From assembly GCA_951804985.1 (NCBI GenBank), contig OX638132.1, positions 8,227,529 to 8,291,528 of the forward strand: DNA of 64,000 nucleotides, read 5' to 3'. Shown in pieces: positions 50,078-63,000 of the stretch (the stretch's first letter is position 1; every line of letters begins with the position of its first letter). The translations under genes were made by a program, and so were the position numbers. This stretch comes from Dryomyza anilis (lineage: Eukaryota; Arthropoda; Insecta; Diptera; Dryomyzidae). Below the pieces are notes generated by a model. The model ran no database searches. It saw only the letters and a program-made list of their open reading frames with translations, and had not been told where the DNA came from.

Positions 50078-51672
50078 CTAGACCGCGCCAATTTGCAGTA
50101 TCGGCAGAAATAATTTGAATGCCTTCTCCAGCTGCTGCATTGCCAGACACAACTCCGCAAACAGTGTATTGATCTGTGCCTTGGCGCTGTCATCCTGCGA
50201 CGCGCTCAACCTTGCCGCAAAGCGATTTGCAACACCGTGCAGATGCAGCGCAAATTGCTTGCACAACTGCACGATGCCATCCACCTCGTTGGCAGTGCTG
50301 TGATGCTCCTTGACCAACAGCAATTCAGCGATTTTATGCAGTTTATTAATCTCCAAAGCGCAGCATTCGGCGAGCGTGCCAATTCCTTTCGCAAATTGCT
50401 CCGATACATCGGCAGCTGCGGCGACATCGCTCTCCAGCCATGTCAAAGCAACGGCCCAGTTGCTGTTCAACAGAAAAATTCAATTGAAAAACTTAACTTG
50501 TTACAAAATTCCATAAAAAACCAATACTTTTTTAATTCATCGAATGTAATTTGCAAGTCAGCATCTTCGATCGCTGTCAGCAGTTGCTCATTAAGCGCAT
50601 CTGCCGCATAGTCGCCATCGCTTTCGCCCTCTAGATCCTCCAGTTCCAGCAGCTCCTTGACCTCGTGCAGCGTTTCCTGCAGCTCGGACAATGCATTACC
50701 ACTCACAGAGTTCTGCAACGATTTAAGTTTGATGTCCGACTCCTTGGAGAGTATTTCGAGTGCCTCTAAGTGCACCAGACCGCAGTGATTCTCGAAGAGT
50801 ATGTCAAAGCGCAGCAGCTCCTTGGTTTTCTCCAGCTGTAGCTCTTTAAGCGTGTGCTCTAGTTGGTCGGATTCCTGTTTGGCTTCTTTAAGAATCTGCG
50901 GACAGAGTGAGAGAAGCGAATAATAATAAAAAAAAAAGAGTAATCATTAATCAAGCTGCGCACTTACATCGCTCAAGTTTGGCTTCTCCTGCTCCAGTCC
51001 CAGCATTTTGCGCTTGTTCATCAGCAGCGGATCGTTTTCCTGCAGTATATTCATTGTCTTCTTGCCTATGCCCTCCAGCGTATCGAGTCCGCTGTGCAGC
51101 ACCTTTGAACCTAACGTAGTAACGCCGCTGACCAGACTGAGCCCAAAGACTGGAGTTGTTTTTGACAGTTCATCGATCTCTTTCAAGTCTTTGTCACCGC
51201 TTTGCTTTGGCTCCTCCTTTGACTCTGCGTCAGCATTAATGCGCGCCATTTCCTCGGGATCTGGTACACCTATCACATTATTGAGACCCTGACTTACGGT
51301 CGACGTAATATTGCCCAAACCCTCGCTGGCTGTCGACAGCACAGAAGAGACCACACCACCCCATGGCTTCCATACGCTACCCCATGATCGGTTCTCCGCC
51401 TGCGGAGTCGTCTGCACGATCTCATTATTGCTATTGCAATTCGAATCCTTTGTTACGTTGTTGTTGGTTTTGTTGTTATTAGCACTTTGACTGCTGACTT
51501 TGGGTGTCGTTATTTTGGGCGCTGTCGTCGCTTCAACTGTAACCGCCGCTGCTGTGTTATCCTCCGCGTCACCCCAATCATCCCAGTTATCATCTTCATC
51601 ATCGTCCCAATCGTTTTTTGTGGAGGCTGCATCTGTTTTGTTCATATTTTTATTATCAACTGTAGAAGACAT
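50078..51672 (-). CDS. FAM114A (Noxp20) family protein, CG9590-like (3 exons)
   Basis: Homolog of Drosophila CG9590 and vertebrate FAM114A1/A2. The fly protein has been reported as a Rab2-GTP binder at the Golgi, though its biochemical role is unclear. Exons are 51672-50968, 50895-50528 and 50462-50078, in phase, 485 residues. The start is the ATG at 51672 (MSSTVDNKN); the frame upstream has only a TTG. Residues 20-40 are very acidic with Trp (NDWDDDEDDNWDDWGDAED). The family core SWGSVWKPWGGVVSSVLSTA ... GLNNVIGVPDPEEMARI follows, then VFGLSLVSGVTTLGSKVLHSG. The rest is helical and coiled-coil-like (LKEAKQESDQLEHTLKELQLEKTKELL, then ELQETLHEVKELLELEDLEGE). It lies tail-to-tail with hyrax and on the same strand as rod. 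Confidence 0.93.
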
Positions 51673-54012
51673 GCTAAAAATGGTTGTTTTTAATTCCAAT
51701 ATAATTTTCTCGATACAATTCGCAAAAAAAATCTTCTCTTATTTACGTGTCTCTTTTCTCAAAATTTTAGTTGTCAATTTTGCCAGTGTTGGAAGTTGCA
51801 TTTATTGTTTGTTCAATTTACAAAATTAACACAGGGTGTGTTTCTTTATTCATTCTAGAATCATCACAGAATTTGTTTTTTTTATTCGGAATATCAAAGT
51901 AAAATACATAAATACGTTTTTATTAAATAAAACTGACATAATTTTCGTGATTTCCACGATATTTTACATATAATCATCACTTTTGTTCAAATTGATATCC
52001 GTGGGAATTAAAAAGTTAATTTTATAGTTATAATTTTATAGTTATATGATAAAAACTCAAATTTCATATAATCTGCAGATTTTCTTTATACATTTAAATG
52101 TAGGGGAACTGAAATATTTCCATTTTTTTTTTTTAATTATTTTACGTAAAAAAGTAAAAAAAATGTATACAAAAATTAAAAAAAAGTGTATCCTACCATA
52201 ATTTTTAAAAATTGCACTACTTTGTTCAATTAAGCAAACAAACATTATTTATACACTACTTAAATATGTTGGGTACAAATTAGGGCTCACGAGCCATATA
52301 TATTCGGCTCGCCATCTTAATTTTTGGATTGGCTCAGCGAGAGCAAAATTTTAGGCTCTTTATCTTTTTAGCTCGTGAGCCAAAAAAAAAAATTAATTTA
52401 CGAACGAGCCAATTACGAGCCAAATCCGACCCCGAAATATATTAAAGATAAAAAATATAAGGTAATAAAAAAAAATGCAAGAAATATAAGAAGAAGAAAA
52501 AGTTTAAATTCAAAGACATCTCAGAAGTTATGTAATATAAGAAAAAAAGAAATAAAATATTGCAATGGTTATATGGTATTCCGAGTGTCAATGGACACAG
52601 ATATTGCTGGTTGTCTGTTCTCATATTTCAAGTACACAGGCCAATCCGTTGCATATATTGAAGTGAATTGTTGAAATTTAATTTCTTCCGACCATTTATT
52701 CATGTAAATTGTAACAAAATTCTTCTTCTGATGAAGTTGAAAACTATTAACCGATGTATTTCCTTTTGCTCCTATTAAAAGTTCGATTCTCGGGGTTTTT
52801 CTGCAATTTGGATCTTATATCAGACTAGCTGGACTCGTGGAAAGATTTTGTGAATTCAAGGATATGGAGTGATTTTACTAAAAAAAATGAATATTTTTAT
52901 TATTTATTTTCGATAGTCTAATTACGACTCGTGCGAAGACTTTTGCTTTTGAATTTTGCTTTGATTTTCAAAATTTCAGTCAAATCTGTTAAGTGGTTTA
53001 GACGTGATGCTGAAACCAAATGACAGACTGACAGACACACCTACAGACGGACCAAGGCCCGGTTTCACAGTGCACACTTAAGAGGCTATTTTTCCTTAAA
53101 CTATACTTAAGTGTGAAAAATCGTTTCACAGCACAAAATTTAAGTGCCCGATATCCTCCACTTAAGTTTTACTTAAGTGTGCTTTCTGTCAACTGAATAT
53201 TTATGACAACAGAATAATACAAACTGACACTAACAAATTAAATTGGACTTATTTTCGCGGAGAATTGCATATTAACCAAAAAAAAAGGTGACTCCTATCA
53301 TTGGAGTAATTTTTCGCAGCCATAACTTATTCGGCTACCACCATTAACTGCCATTGTAAGCGAAATTCACTTCTTTTTTGCATAATACAAAATTCTCCGG
53401 ATGTTGCGAACTGATAGATGTTAAAATTATAATATACGCGAATGTTCAACAATTACATTTAATTTTGTTTTGTAAACAAAAACATTTGTCATATATGTCG
53501 TGCTGCCAATATATTTGTACACATTTAAGTGGAGATTGTGAAACACAGAAAAACTTAAGTGGACAAAAAATCTTAAATTTTCCTCAACTCAAATTTTGTT
53601 GAAATGTGCACTGTGAAACCGGGCCTAAGAAATGTTAAGTTATTTGCAAAATCTCGTTCGTATTTCAAAAGATTTACCATATACCAAAATTTTAAACATA
53701 CCATCTCAATAAAATACGACAAAATTTCACACTTTTTAATAGCAAACACCAGCACTCGAACTGCAAAAAAAAGGTTATCTTTCAAAATAGGTTTACCACA
53801 TCGTGGAACTCAATAAAATGCAGTCGCAAAGAGGTCCTAATGTAAAATTCTGTAATAAAATGTATGTAGAAAAGAACTTCTACGGAGTAATTAAAAGATT
53901 CCAATTCCTGCATTTTAAATTCCAATGATCTTATATTTAATATAAATCAAATTTAAATATAAAAATATAAAAAAATTCATAATCAAGTTTAAATAACTCC
54001 AATACTGCGTAA
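51673..54012. other. Gap between FAM114 gene and rod; no gene seen
   Basis: 51673-51800 probably holds the FAM114 gene leader. The remainder is AT-rich. GCTC(A/G)(C/T)GAGCC words cluster at 52285-52430 (ggctcacgagccatatatattcggctcgcc), a degraded palindromic repeat. The PIF-like MITE at 53056-53625 follows. Open frames are non-coding by appearance. Confidence 0.5.
53056..53625. mobile_element. 570-bp MITE with GGCCCGGTTTCACAGTGCACA ends (PIF/Harbinger-like)
   Basis: The left end GGCCCGGTTTCACAGTGCAC is exactly mirrored at the right (GTGCACTGTGAAACCGGGCC). Flanks are CAA on the left and TAA on the right, compatible with a decayed TAA duplication of the PIF/Harbinger type. Multiple internal ACTTAAGTG palindromes (for example 53066, 53108, 53160, 53525) are characteristic. 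The ends are related to those of the element at 12361-12967. No transposase. Confidence 0.75.
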
Positions 54013-57000
54013 CTACAATTCTAATTCCTTTAATGCAAAATTAATTATAACTGGCAAAATGCCAGCATCTTCTAATTCGAGCATTTCCTTGCGCATCTTA
54101 TCGCATTTGCGTTTGTAAATCAACTGCAATATTCAGATAAATTTTTATTACTTGTAAGACAAACTAATGCATTCCATTACCTGTTTTATATTATTTCGTG
54201 CATCGTCGTCTTTGCAAAATGCAATCAAAATCGCAGCCATGTGCGGTCGCTCCAAACGTATGCACTGCTCAGCAAATCCAAGTAAATTTAATTTATGTAC
54301 AACTGGACAGCTCTGAAAATGATCTCATTATTTATAACGTTATATAATAAAAAATACGTTCACATACTTGCAAACGAAACAGAGTCTTGTTCAGTTTCTC
54401 CTCCTGCTCGAAGGAACGCGTTTGATTGGCCGTTTTGAACGGACTCTTCAGCACATATTCCCAGGCAACGGTCAGACCCTCGGTGTGCAAGAGCTGTGGC
54501 TTGCAAGAGAGCACATCGACCAGCGAATTTAACTCGCGCAACATATTGAACATCGACATGCGCTTCAGTATGCCATTCCATATTGTAGACATGTAAATAT
54601 CGAAACCCAAACAAATATTGGCGAGCACTTCCAGAGTGTGTGGATTGTCGCCATTACGTTTCCAAAGCGTTTTCAGTATTTCAATCTTATTGCAGTCGCC
54701 GAACTTCTCCAGGCTTGTGTTGTATCCCAATTGCTTGAGCTCATGCACGCATTTAATGGTGATGTACTGTCGCTGATTGAGCACATTGCTGAAGGAGGCG
54801 CTGCCATCGTTTAGTTTAGAGAAACATTCATACATCTGCAGCTGTTTGCAGGTGTTCAAAGAACTGAAAATGTAGAAAAAATATAAAAATTAAACTGGCA
54901 TTGCAGGTAAACGAGACAACGCACTTGTCAGAGGGAAAAATATGTGCAACCAGAAATTTAATCGCCTTCTCCTTGGGCCAACTATTGAGTATATAATTGG
55001 CGCGCACAACATTCTCCGATGTGTTGTCCATGTCACGCGCTTGCGTCTCAACAGCATTATGATCCTCAAGAAATGTCTCTTCCAGCACAGTGCCATTAAC
55101 CGAGTCCATGGTGAATGACAGCCATATCTGCAGCATTTGAAATTGCAACACATCGACATCTAGCTGATGTAACTGTGCGATTTCCTTCACGACCGCATTG
55201 ATATCAAGCTTAGTTGATTTCAAAATAATCTCATGTTGATACAATTGAAATATAAGCTCCGTGGGATTCTCCACCAAACGCATGAGTTTGTCATTCATCA
55301 GCCCATAGACATACAGTATATGTTGCGTCTTAAATATCGGATATTTTCGCTTAATTTTACTCAATTGTTCTTTTAATTTGGGATCATTCAAGCGCTCTTT
55401 GTTGTCCTCCGCGAATTTGTAGCACTCGTATGTGGCCTCCACTTGATCGGCGCCATCAGGTGCATAATTCGAGGCAAAGAACAGAATCAAAAAGGCTCTG
55501 GAGGGACACTGCACATGTTGCACGAGACGCAGCACCTATTAATGAACCAATGAATAGTTTTAAATGATGCTGCATAAGGAATAAATAAAAATCGTTGACT
55601 AACAGATTTGAGAAAAGCATTATTCGTTGGCTGCAAATGCCACATTTCTGTATTATTCTTGGCCTTGTACTCTGAGATGGAATTTCGTACGGCTGTCATG
55701 CAGAAATAGTCGCACATTTTAACACTCTCCGTGGAGCCCTTGAGCGCCGTGTGCATTTGTATGAGTGGAAACCAACTCTCGCAGTTGTCCACATTGAGTT
55801 CGCTGTCTATTTTTGTAAATTTGAATTGTACTAATTATAATTTCAAATATTAATCAAATACCTAAAATTTCTTTCAATGCATGCTTGACAATCGGCATAA
55901 ATGGCAGCCGATAACGCGCAATATTTGGCAGAACACCCATGTCCGATTGTGACTGCAGCCAAATATCAGTTTCCAGTTGACCCGGACGATTGGTTCGACG
56001 CGTTATCATTTTGTGTTTCAGAAAGTGCAGGATGTTTGTCCACACCTGCATTTCCATGGGCACGTCGTCAACGAACGATAGTATTTCAATAATACACAGA
56101 TAAAGCTCGTAGAAATAAATGTTTATCTGCATTAAATGAAAAAATGTATTAATTCAGTAATTAATAAATAGATGGCGCAGTAGTTACTGCGTTAAACTAC
56201 AAACCGAGAGCTCTCGGGATCGAATTCGAAGACTAATAAAATCATAAAAATACTATGCACATAGTGAATGTAATAATTAAAGTTAGTTAAATTAAAATAC
56301 CTCTAAAATGAGCTGCTTCAGTTTCGAGGTCAACAGTTCAGTGTTTTCTATTTCATTAATATATGGCTGACACAGACTGCGTATTTGCTCCACAGTGCTA
56401 ATCATAACCAGTTCATCGTCGCCAAATGGGTCAGTTCTAGATTCATACTCAAGCTCCTGTGCGCGCAAAATGCTGATGACCTTTCGAAGTGAAAAATAAA
56501 TTGCTTGATTTTTAATAATTACAAAAAAAGTCTTAACACACCTGCGTGGTCAACATCTGTTGATAATCTAGACCAAAATCTCTGCTCATACGTTCCAGCA
56601 AACGCACATCGAGCTTCTTGCTGTGAAACTCTTTCAACAGCTGTTCAATGTTGTCGATGTCGGCATTAAACTTGCCCTTAATCGAAGGATCTTGTTTACA
56701 AAATTCCATGTAGTAATAATGCTTAATGCGACTGCAATTTAGATATTATAAAAAACAATAAAATGTAGAAGTAAAAATCACTAACTACATTTTAAAATTT
56801 CAATAAGTGGTTTAACATATACGAATCGATTAAATATCAAATCAATCAGGTTGAAATTGCTATCTTTGAAATATTTAAAAAATATTAATCAATAAAGGTT
56901 CGTTTGTACTTCTACAACGATGAAATATTTCTTACTTAGCACGAATGGAACGCACACGCTCCTTCTCCTCAAAGTGCACGCTGTGCATTTCGGACAACGT

Positions 57001-60000
57001 GAGAAAATTCACTTTCTGCTGATCCGTTTTTATGTCATTGCCCAAATTTTCTAGCATTGTGTTCGGCTTGCTGTCGGCGATAAGCATTACAAAAAGATCT
57101 AAAGATAAACGTTTGGTTTACATTCTTCATAATAAAAAAAAAAGAATATCTTCATCACCTATAAAATTGACATCCTTTTGAGCCATCGCATTACGAAATA
57201 CTCTGCGCAACTGCAGCGACACAAAGTCGATATTGAGTATCTTGCACTTGGTGTTTTTCTGAAAATGCAACAAATACTGCGCCATTGAATACCACACATC
57301 ATGCATTTTCGCCTTCACCATATCCTGAAACGAAAGAAAGAAATCCTCACGTGCGCCCTCAAGATCACTTTTAAGCTCGCTTGTCAAATAACTGTGCAAC
57401 TTGCAAAGCAATGTATTTTTGGTTTCAGCCTCGAGCAACATCAGCAGTAAAGTGCGTGCCACAAACTCCGCTATCGACTGCTGATCAACGAGGGAGCATT
57501 TCTTTTTAATATGTTCCGGTTGCACAGTGATCTCATCGAACACAGAAACCGATTGACGTTTGGCGCCGCTTGGTTTTATATCGAACGAACCATTTATGGC
57601 CACCGAAAAGTTGAGTGATGTGTCGGCAATCGACAGCTGCTGGGCGTCCAAGGCCTTTAGCACAATTTCATTGATATGTTTCGTATTGCCAGCGTAGCAA
57701 CTATCGATGGCATCATTGGCATAGGCACTGACCACGATGCGCACATATTTCAGCAACTCGACCACGTCCTGCGGCTGCTTGTGTTCAAATTGCAGCGTAC
57801 GCGCCAACAGATCGTAAATCAACGGAAAGGCAATGGGGTCGAAGTCGTTGAGACTGCTGCGCGATAATGAGGCTGTGAAAATTTTAAATCAATAAAAAAA
57901 AAGACTTTCAATTTCATAAAATGCTTAAACCACGCACATTGAATGCTCTTTGCCAAAACTATTTGCTGTGCCAAAAGCAATAATGCAAATTCAATAAAAT
58001 CCTCCTTATTTGCAGCACTACAGTCGACCAGCTCTAGCATAGCGAATGCCAATGCACAGGAAAGCGGCAGGCATTGCATGCGCTCAGAAATGCGCCTGGC
58101 ACCAAGCATTTTCTCCAGGTTTAGTGCAGTGCTCAGCTCGCATATTTCGCTGAAAATAAACTCGGTGATATTGACAGTAGCCTGACTGCGTTCGATAATA
58201 TTTTCGATTCCTTTGTTCAAATGTTTGAGGCGATTATCGTGAGACAGCAACTCAAAAATGGATTCAGTTTGGAGTCGAAATTTGTGACGCAATACAAAGC
58301 GTTGCTGTATCCGATGCAAACGTTTCTGTGCAATTTTGTCTGCGGTATGAGCGCTTATCATTTTGTAGAATTCGATAAGTTGCTTCTGTTCATTTACACT
58401 TTTGTCATCCTCCAGTGGTATTGAATTTTCCAGCATGTCCTAATTAAACAAAACCAATAGATTTAATTTATTAAAATCAAAGTACACCGCGAACCGCAAA
58501 TAAGTTGGAAATCTCTGCTGTTGCGGACTGAGAACTTTTGTCCGTTTCCAATGTTTTAAAGAATTCGTATGCGAGCTCCGGTTTGCCACGACGCACCAGC
58601 TGATAACAACAGTTGAAGTTTGCGCTGGACGCGATTTCGGGCGCCGCCTTGGTCAACACGCGTATATCATCCAGCATATCAGGCAGATCCATTTTGACCA
58701 CGCGAAAGTGAAACAAATTCAATTTCATGTCGACGGTGCTCTCGGACGGCCAGCCATATTTTACCTTCATTATCTTAATGACCTGTATCTCGTATTCGGT
58801 ATTGATCTTGGTGGCCAACGGATGCGTGGAGTAGCGCAGCTTTATAAGTGGCGCCAACGTTTCGGACCAGGGTACAGGTGCAGACTACGGTGATTGCAAA
58901 GTTAAAGCATTAATTTTACATATCTAATTGAGACAAATTGTCATACTTGTAGCACCGAAAGGGCGCTTTCCAGCCGATCATCCTCGTTGTGCAGCAATTG
59001 AATGCAAGCCACCGAACGAGCCAGCCACGAGCTGAACGAATTTCGATTGGCAACCAAGAGCGATATGTATTTGCGTATGGCGGTAACCGGCGATTTGCCC
59101 TTCTCTTGAAATATCGGATATAGAAAATCATTTACTAGACTGCTCAAGTTATCGAGGTGCACGCGCTGCAGTATATTGAGTGCAGTTTTATCTATAGAGT
59201 CCTGGCAATAGAGAAATGTAAATCTAAGTAATTCGATTTTATTTATATATTCCTCTTTTGGTCAAGATGTTTTGCTATTACATGATGAACAAATAAATAA
59301 AAAAAAGGTACTTTTAGCCAAAATATCAAACTTTAAAGAGTTTTTTTTTCAAAAATAAAAATCATAAAAAATTAAAAAATGGTATATGAAGGCTGTCGAA
59401 AGAATGAAAGTAAAATTCACCAAATACATTTTTATCAAAATCTAAAATGTTGACTTTGTTGGTTAATATTATAAAAAGTAATTTAAACAAATTGTAAAAT
59501 TGAAATGGCTATCGATACCTAACAGTTTCTCATCACTTGGTACAAATATTGAACACACATTTATGTAATAATAGAAAAATATTTCAATAATATTGACCTG
59601 CAAATAATTATCCAACGTAGAGATTAAATTGTAGCTTGTTTTAAGCACGGAGAGATCTTGCAAAGCATTCACCAAATCCCGCAATTTCGTCACATTGCGA
59701 TCATGTTGCCGCCGTACATCGCTGCAAAAATAAGATATAATTGAAACATCAAAAAACAGCGCGAAGAAAGAAAAATAACAATTAAAATTAAACGCACGAA
59801 TGTAAAAACTGTATTTCTTCATAGATTTCCGCTATTTTTGTCGAGAATTCCAAGCCGATTTCGGGCCAATGATCAGAGTGCTGCAGCGCACGCGTCTTCT
59901 GCATGCTCCACTCAGTGATGAAGGGCATCAGGTCCGGATGCATATTGCCCACGGTCGGTACAAATTGACGCAGCCACTGTATTATGGTGAACGCCTCCGT

Positions 60001-63000
60001 TTTGCTGGGTATTAAATTTAACAGTGTGCGCAATTCCTGCTCTTTTAGTATCGGCATAATTGATGACGAATGACGTTTCCAAATCAAACACGCTGTCAGC
60101 ATGTCCGTCTTAAATAAGCCGTGTATTATTTTTACTAAATTCGAGTTATAAACGAATTTTTGCCAATCCAAATTACACTCATATGGATCGATAATGGTCA
60201 GTGTTTTGAGGCGATGTTGTTGCTCGATAATTTCCATTATATGAAATTCATCCGTCTAAAGTTGAATGTAAAAATTAAAATTGTCCACTGATTAGCTGCA
60301 TTACTTACTTCTTCATCTAAATGTTTAAGAATTTCACTTAAATATTTCTCAAGAACAGCGCGTGATGGCAGCGGAATCATGCGATTATTTTTAAAAAAGT
60401 CAGCATTTTCAATTTTATTCATTATTTGCAGTAGCTCATTGAAACGTTGATTTAATAATTCCGGATTATTCTAAAGTGCAATTGGTTTTATTAATTACAA
60501 ATGCATATTTTAGATAATCAAATACTAACATCTCCAAGTGAATGCAACTCCAAAATCAAACGCTTTGCTTTGGCCTCAAAAAACGGTTGTAAACTAAGTT
60601 CGAATTGATTACCAAACTCCTGCGTACAAAATATTTGTTAATAATATAAATGCATTCTTGCTTTTGAAGCGAGCGTACCTCTGCCTCTTCGAAATGACCC
60701 TTGGCAATCAACTTTTTGAAACGCTCATTTGGATGTGTTTCAGAAACCAATTTCATCTCAATAGCTGCCGGTATATTGTTGACATTTACATCCTCACCAC
60801 TCAAATAGTACAAGTTCACAGAACATTTTGGCTGATGCACTAACCATGAGTGATTGTTTACTTCCAGTTCAGTCTTGCAGTTAAATGCTAAAAATGCAAT
60901 AGTAGGAAATATTTGATATGTTCTGTTATAAAGATGAACTATTGCTCGAGTATACTATTGCAATACTATACAATAAAAATACAATAAATAAATGTACGGA
61001 CATTCTAAAAATCTTTTGTAATTAACTTATGGAACCTGATTATAACTGCATACTCACCCCCTAATCATGTATCTTTTTATTATCGAGTGACTACTGTTCG
61101 TTTCCAGTACCCTTCATCTAAAATTGTATAACGTATTTCATACGTTTCGTTCGTTTTGCTTTTTGAATCGAACGTTTGTTCAATAGAATAATAACACACA
61201 AATTTCAATATAATTTTTTTTTTACTTTGTAGTACGATTTATATTATTGTAGCCAAGGTTGAATTATAATCATGCTTGCAGCAACAAAAAAACACTAAAA
61301 ACGAACAAAAATTGTGGTCACACGATATTCAACCGATTTGGAAACCAATTGTCAACGTGAAATACATGATCATTGGGGTCAGTCTTTTATCTCAAATCAC
61401 ATAAACACATTTTCTGACAAAATTACATTTAAAATAACAAAAGAGACAGCGGAACTACAGACATTTTCAAAGCCAAATTCTGATGTTTTTCTGCCACATT
61501 ATTGGCCAGAAAAATAATTTAAATTTCTTTTGCTATATATCTCGGTAATTTTTGTTGCAAATTATCCTCGGACAGAACCAATTTCGTGACCTTTTTTTCT
61601 TCTGTTAACTTCAATCTGTAAAAATTCCACTTCCATATAACCAATATTTGCGACAGTGACACCAGAAAACTCTATAAATAATATATACTCTCTGATTGAT
61701 ACTCAAAATAATCTTCACGTCATCATATTTCATATGCAGCATAAGGAGACGCATAAAGGAGAAATGCACCAACGTCTGAAATCCATATAGAAGCATTACC
61801 AAAAGAGGCCTTCGTCCCAAAAGTCATTCTTGGTCAATTTACTAAATGAGTCGTAAAGGAGGAAAGTCTGGGCAGTAAATATAGCCAACAAATAATTCTA
61901 TAAATTGAAAGTATTTCGGCATTGACTTCGAAGACCATACACATAGAGCAGAAGCGTATGGAAAAACCCTGGAGACTACCATGTCGAATGACAACGTAGA
62001 CTTTAGCTCGAATCACGATTGACTAAATTATATCAATTTCAGTTTGCATCAATTTAAAAATTGGTGTATATTGTTGATGCTCGAGTCGTCAACAATAATT
62101 GACGCCATTTGGTTGATGCTTTTTCAATTTTTATATTGAAACTGACACAAAAATATCATTTATTGATATTCGATAAAATTGTGATGATTAAATCGTGTGA
62201 TTCTAGCTTTTGACAACAATTTACATTCACCATCAACAGTACGTTATATGCCGACCAGCACAGAAAAGTGAATCGCGAAAACTCATCAGTTTTCCAAAAG
62301 AACATTTTTGACGTCAGCTTTTAGGTATATCTTTTTCGTATATTTTTTAATCACTTTTAGATGACCTAATACGATTATTTTTTAGCTTTATGACTTTAAG
62401 CTAAAATACTACTTTTCGATAATAACTTTAAAACATCTTTATGTATGCCATGAGGACATTATTCAGACAAACAAAAAATGCATCTTCCGGTTAATCATTT
62501 CTATAGCAAAAAGACATTTTTTGGACCACTTTCGGATATCGATCATTTATTTATTCGTTTAAAATTCATCTTTCAGATACCAATTGCCTAGTTGGGCATC
62601 CTTTAGAAAACATTAGCACTGAATAAAAGCCCTCAACTATTTTTAAAGATGTATTTCCAACGAGTTTCCAACAAAATTTTCTGGCCAAAAACATTGACAT
62701 GTGGAAGTGTAATAAAAAAATACAAATTAAAAGACTTATGGAGATAGAAAAAATAAGACACTCGAAGGAAGAATTAAATACAAACTTTTGGACTCCCCCA
62801 ACTTTCTTCACCCTCATTAATACACTTTGTTTGGATATAAAATCGAAAATTCAATGTTTTGTAATTTATTTATTTAGTTTATTGAAATTCTAATGATAAA
62901 ATTACTTTAATAGATGTATTTAAAACAAAGATTTAACTCTAAATATTTATATTCAATTTCAAATTCCCACTAATTTTGGTTTCAGGTACTTATAACATAA

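Noticed and set aside
50237..51829. Plus-strand frames opposite the FAM114 gene
   Set aside because: Shadows of coding exons whose minus-strand protein has the FAM114 signature.
56171..56243. Possible functional tRNA gene in a rod intron
   Set aside because: A- and B-box-like words exist, but arms do not fold into a cloverleaf and no terminator run follows at the proper distance; kept only as a SINE relic.
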